Source of the DNA: DATDIC01 sp963777625
GTDB lineage: Bacteria; Pseudomonadota; Alphaproteobacteria; Acetobacterales; Acetobacteraceae
Assembly: GCA_963777625.1 (NCBI GenBank)
Contig: CAVZRO010000003.1
Span: 186,001-250,000 of the forward strand
Direction: 5' to 3'
DNA length: 64,000 bases
Position numbers and translations under genes: made by a program. Positions 62,115 through 64,000 of this stretch are shown here, piece after piece; position 1 is the stretch's first letter; the number at the start of each line of letters is the position of its first letter. The notes beneath the pieces were generated by a model. That model saw nothing but the letters and a program-made list of their open reading frames with translations. It made no database searches and was not told the origin of the DNA.

Positions 62115-62921
62115 ATGAAGGCGCTGTTCCATCTGCTGATCGCGGCGATCTACCTGTTCCTGATGGCACCGCTGACGTTCGTCGCCATCTCCTCCGTCGG
62201 CAACGCCGCGATGCTGTCATTCCCGCCACACGACCTGTCATTGCGCTGGTACCACGACATTTCGCCCGAACTCGTCGCTTCCCTCTGGGTAAGCCTCAAG
62301 GCAGCGACAGCGACCACCGCGATCTGTACCGCGTTCGGCATATGGATCGCGTTCGCGATCGCGCGCGGCCGAGGCGCCATGCCTGGCGTGCTGAGAGCCG
62401 TGTCGATTGCGCCACTCTCAGTGCCGCATCTGGCAATCGGCATCGCGCTCTATCAGACAGCGCTAATCTCATGGGATTTCTCCGGCCTGGAGATCGCCGG
62501 CACCTTCTGGGGTCTGGTCCTCGGTCAATGCGTCATCGCCATGCCTTATGTCGTCAGGGGCACGCTCGCCGGTCACGCGCACGTCGAAGCACAGATCGAG
62601 GAAGCCGCCCTTTCGCTGGGGGCATCGGCCTGGCGTGCATTGTGGGAAGTCACTCTGCCGGCACATTCGCCCCGGCCTGGTGTCGGGCGCCTTCCTGGCG
62701 TTTCTCGCCTCATTCGACGACGTACCGGTCGCGCTGTTCATGGGCGGCGGCGAGCACTCGACCACCTTCCCGCTACAGGTCCTGTCATCGCTTGAGTACA
62801 GCCTGAAGCCCGATATCATGGCGGTATCGACCCTCATCATTTTGGCTTCCATGGCTATGGTGATCGCGCTTGAGCACTTCTTCGGCCTCGAGCGCTTCCT
62901 GCGTGGCCATCCGCAGGCTGA
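62115..62921 (+). pseudogene. Polyamine-type ABC permease PotC-like, frameshifted
   Basis: Inner-membrane subunit. The first 190 codons are continuous: MKALFHLLIAAIYLFLMAPLTFVAISSV, SFPPHDLSLRWYHDI (PotC-type periplasmic segment), SLWVSLKAATATTAICTAFGIWIAFAIARG, and the EAA loop EAQIEEAALSLGASAWRALWEVTLP. An extra base near 62670 shifts to a frame with PGLVSGAFLAFLASFDDVPVALFMGGGEHSTTFPLQVLSSLEYSLKPD, the usual PotC C-terminal part. The exact stop is not certain (TGA at 62919-62921 is likely). Confidence 0.78.
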
Positions 62922-62958
62922 CGCTACAATCGGCGCGAATAATCGGAGGAATCAAACC

Positions 62959-64000
62959 ATGTCACAGCTTCGCATCACTCGCCGCGGGCTTGGCGGAATG
63001 GTGGCCGCTGCTGGCATCGCTGCTGCCTCGCGCGCCGGCGCTGAACCGGTGACGCTGAGCATCGCTACGAATGGCGGTGATTACGAGCAATTCGAGACCC
63101 GCTACCTGACTGACCGTTTCACGGCGGAGACCGGCATCCAGCTGGATCCGGATTGCTGCCAATCCACCGGACTCAGGTGCAGAAACTTATTGCCAGTCGC
63201 GGTCGGCCGGTGCCGTTCGACGTGGCGGGGCTCGACGACAAGACGCAACCAGAGGCGATCGCCGCCGGCACACTGGCCAAGATCGATCCGAAGATCGTTA
63301 CCAATCTTGCATTTCTGTATGATCGCGCCAAGCAGCCCGACGGTTACGGGCCGGCCGTTCTGTTCTGGTCATGGGGGCTGATGTACAACCAGAAGGCATT
63401 CCAGGATCATGGGATTCCAGACCCGACCTCGTGGGCCGATCTGTGGGATCCGAGGCTCGCCGGAAAGGTGTCGATCGCCGATATCACCGGACCGGGCGGT
63501 GTCGATTTCGTGCTGAAAGCGGCCCAGCTCGCCGGCGGCAACGAGAAGGACTGCTGCCTGGACTCAAGAAGATCGCTCAATTGAAGGTGCAATCGTACTA
63601 CTCGTCGTCCAACGACATCCGCACCAAGCTTCTCTCTGGGGATGTATGGATCGCTCCATGGAACAATGGCCGCTCCTGGAACATGATCGACGAAGGTTTT
63701 CCGGGCCGTTTCATTTATCCGAAGGAAGGCGGATTCCTGCACACATCCACCATCGACGTGGTTGCCGGCACGAAATATCCGCGTGAGGCCCAGCTTTACA
63801 TCAACTACGCGCTGGACCCGCTGTATCAGATTGCGCTGCTGTACTTTCCCTATGGCCCGGTGAACCGCAGCCTGCAGGTGGTGCTGCAGGACTATCCCGA
63901 TCTGGCCAAGAAAGTTCCCACGGGCCATCTCTCTGCCCTGTCAGTGCCCGACTGGAAGACGGTGTTTTCCAATTTCGCGGGCCTTGTCGATCAAGTGGAA
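62959..64000 (+). pseudogene. Polyamine-type ABC substrate-binding protein, frameshifted and cut by window edge
   Basis: Periplasmic PotD/PotF-like receptor. Start at 62959 (MSQLRITRRGLGGMVAAAGI) with GGAGGA eight bases upstream; TRRGLGG and the Ala-rich stretch ending RAGAEPV form a Tat signal. Family marks are VTLSIATNGGDYEQFE, TQVQKLIASRGRPVPFDVAGLD, PAVLFWSWGLMYNQKAFQDHGIPDPTSWADLWDPRLAGKV, and KLLSGDVWIAPWNNGRSW. Frame changes fall near 63145-63170 and 63552. The last visible residues are SVPDWKTVFSNFAGLVDQVE, so about 20-40 residues are missing to the right. Confidence 0.78.

Noticed and set aside
1..64000. tRNA or rRNA genes, CRISPR arrays, insertion sequences with transposase
   Set aside because: None recognised. 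The AAAGGAGGTGATCC at 46278 matches the complement of the 16S 3' tail but the following bases differ, so it is not an rRNA fragment.

Overview
The window is a GC-rich stretch of an alphaproteobacterial chromosome, most likely from the Acetobacteraceae or a close relative. The pointers are a hopanoid cluster (hpnL, hpnA, hpnB, hpnC, hpnD), a separate gene that looks like the hopanoid C-3 methylase hpnR, divergent tyrS and anmK, many solute-binding-protein-dependent ABC importers, and palindromic repeats between genes. The family assignment rests on gene content and is an inference.

Layout. 1-7.6 kb: partial tyrS and anmK (divergent), a 2-hydroxyacid dehydrogenase, and a minus-strand arabinoside set (GH51 arabinofuranosidase, binding protein, two permeases). 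8-11.8 kb: a five-gene plus-strand operon with a CRYL1-type dehydrogenase, an amino-acid-type binding protein and permease, a luciferase-like oxidoreductase and a cupin. 12-12.7 kb: a Phd/VapC toxin-antitoxin pair with a visible promoter and operator. 12.7-19.7 kb: an enoyl-CoA hydratase and a beta-lactamase-fold hydrolase behind hpnL, then a nested palindrome cluster, then hpnABCD. 20-24 kb: a one-module NRPS (C-A-T-TE). 24-32 kb: sulfatase, cell-wall amidase, membrane protein, GMC oxidoreductase, RraA-like protein, NDP-forming acyl-CoA synthetase. 32-34.3 kb: a small protein, a Fic protein, and the relic of one or two group II introns. 34.3-39.5 kb: a complete peptide/nickel-type ABC importer. 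39.8-46.2 kb: treZ-malQ-treY. 46.26-46.44 kb: an unusual structured segment with a full-length Shine-Dalgarno, a 23-codon ORF, hairpins and an intrinsic terminator. 46.4-52.1 kb: hpnR, an SMP-30 protein and a sugar ABC importer. 52.2-58.5 kb: assorted genes including a DUF3311/sodium-solute-symporter pair and a TPR/glycosyltransferase-like protein. 58.5-64 kb: ridA, a DUF3830 protein and a polyamine-type ABC importer, cut by the right edge.

Several otherwise normal genes are broken by what always looks like a single extra base: hpnC (2), the NRPS (2), the peptide-importer ATPase (1), SMP-30 (1), the TPR gene (1), and at least eight in the 59 kb ATPase. In the cases that can be read clearly, removing one base restores the family sequence. 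The density at 59-63.6 kb is too high for natural decay, so uncorrected sequencing insertions are the simplest explanation. The hpnC and NRPS breaks should not be taken as real pseudogenes without checking reads.

Functional themes: hopanoid synthesis and methylation, trehalose production from glucan, uptake of sugars, peptides, amino acids and polyamine-like solutes, and small-molecule catabolism. Three importers in the window have no ATPase of their own and probably share one encoded elsewhere.
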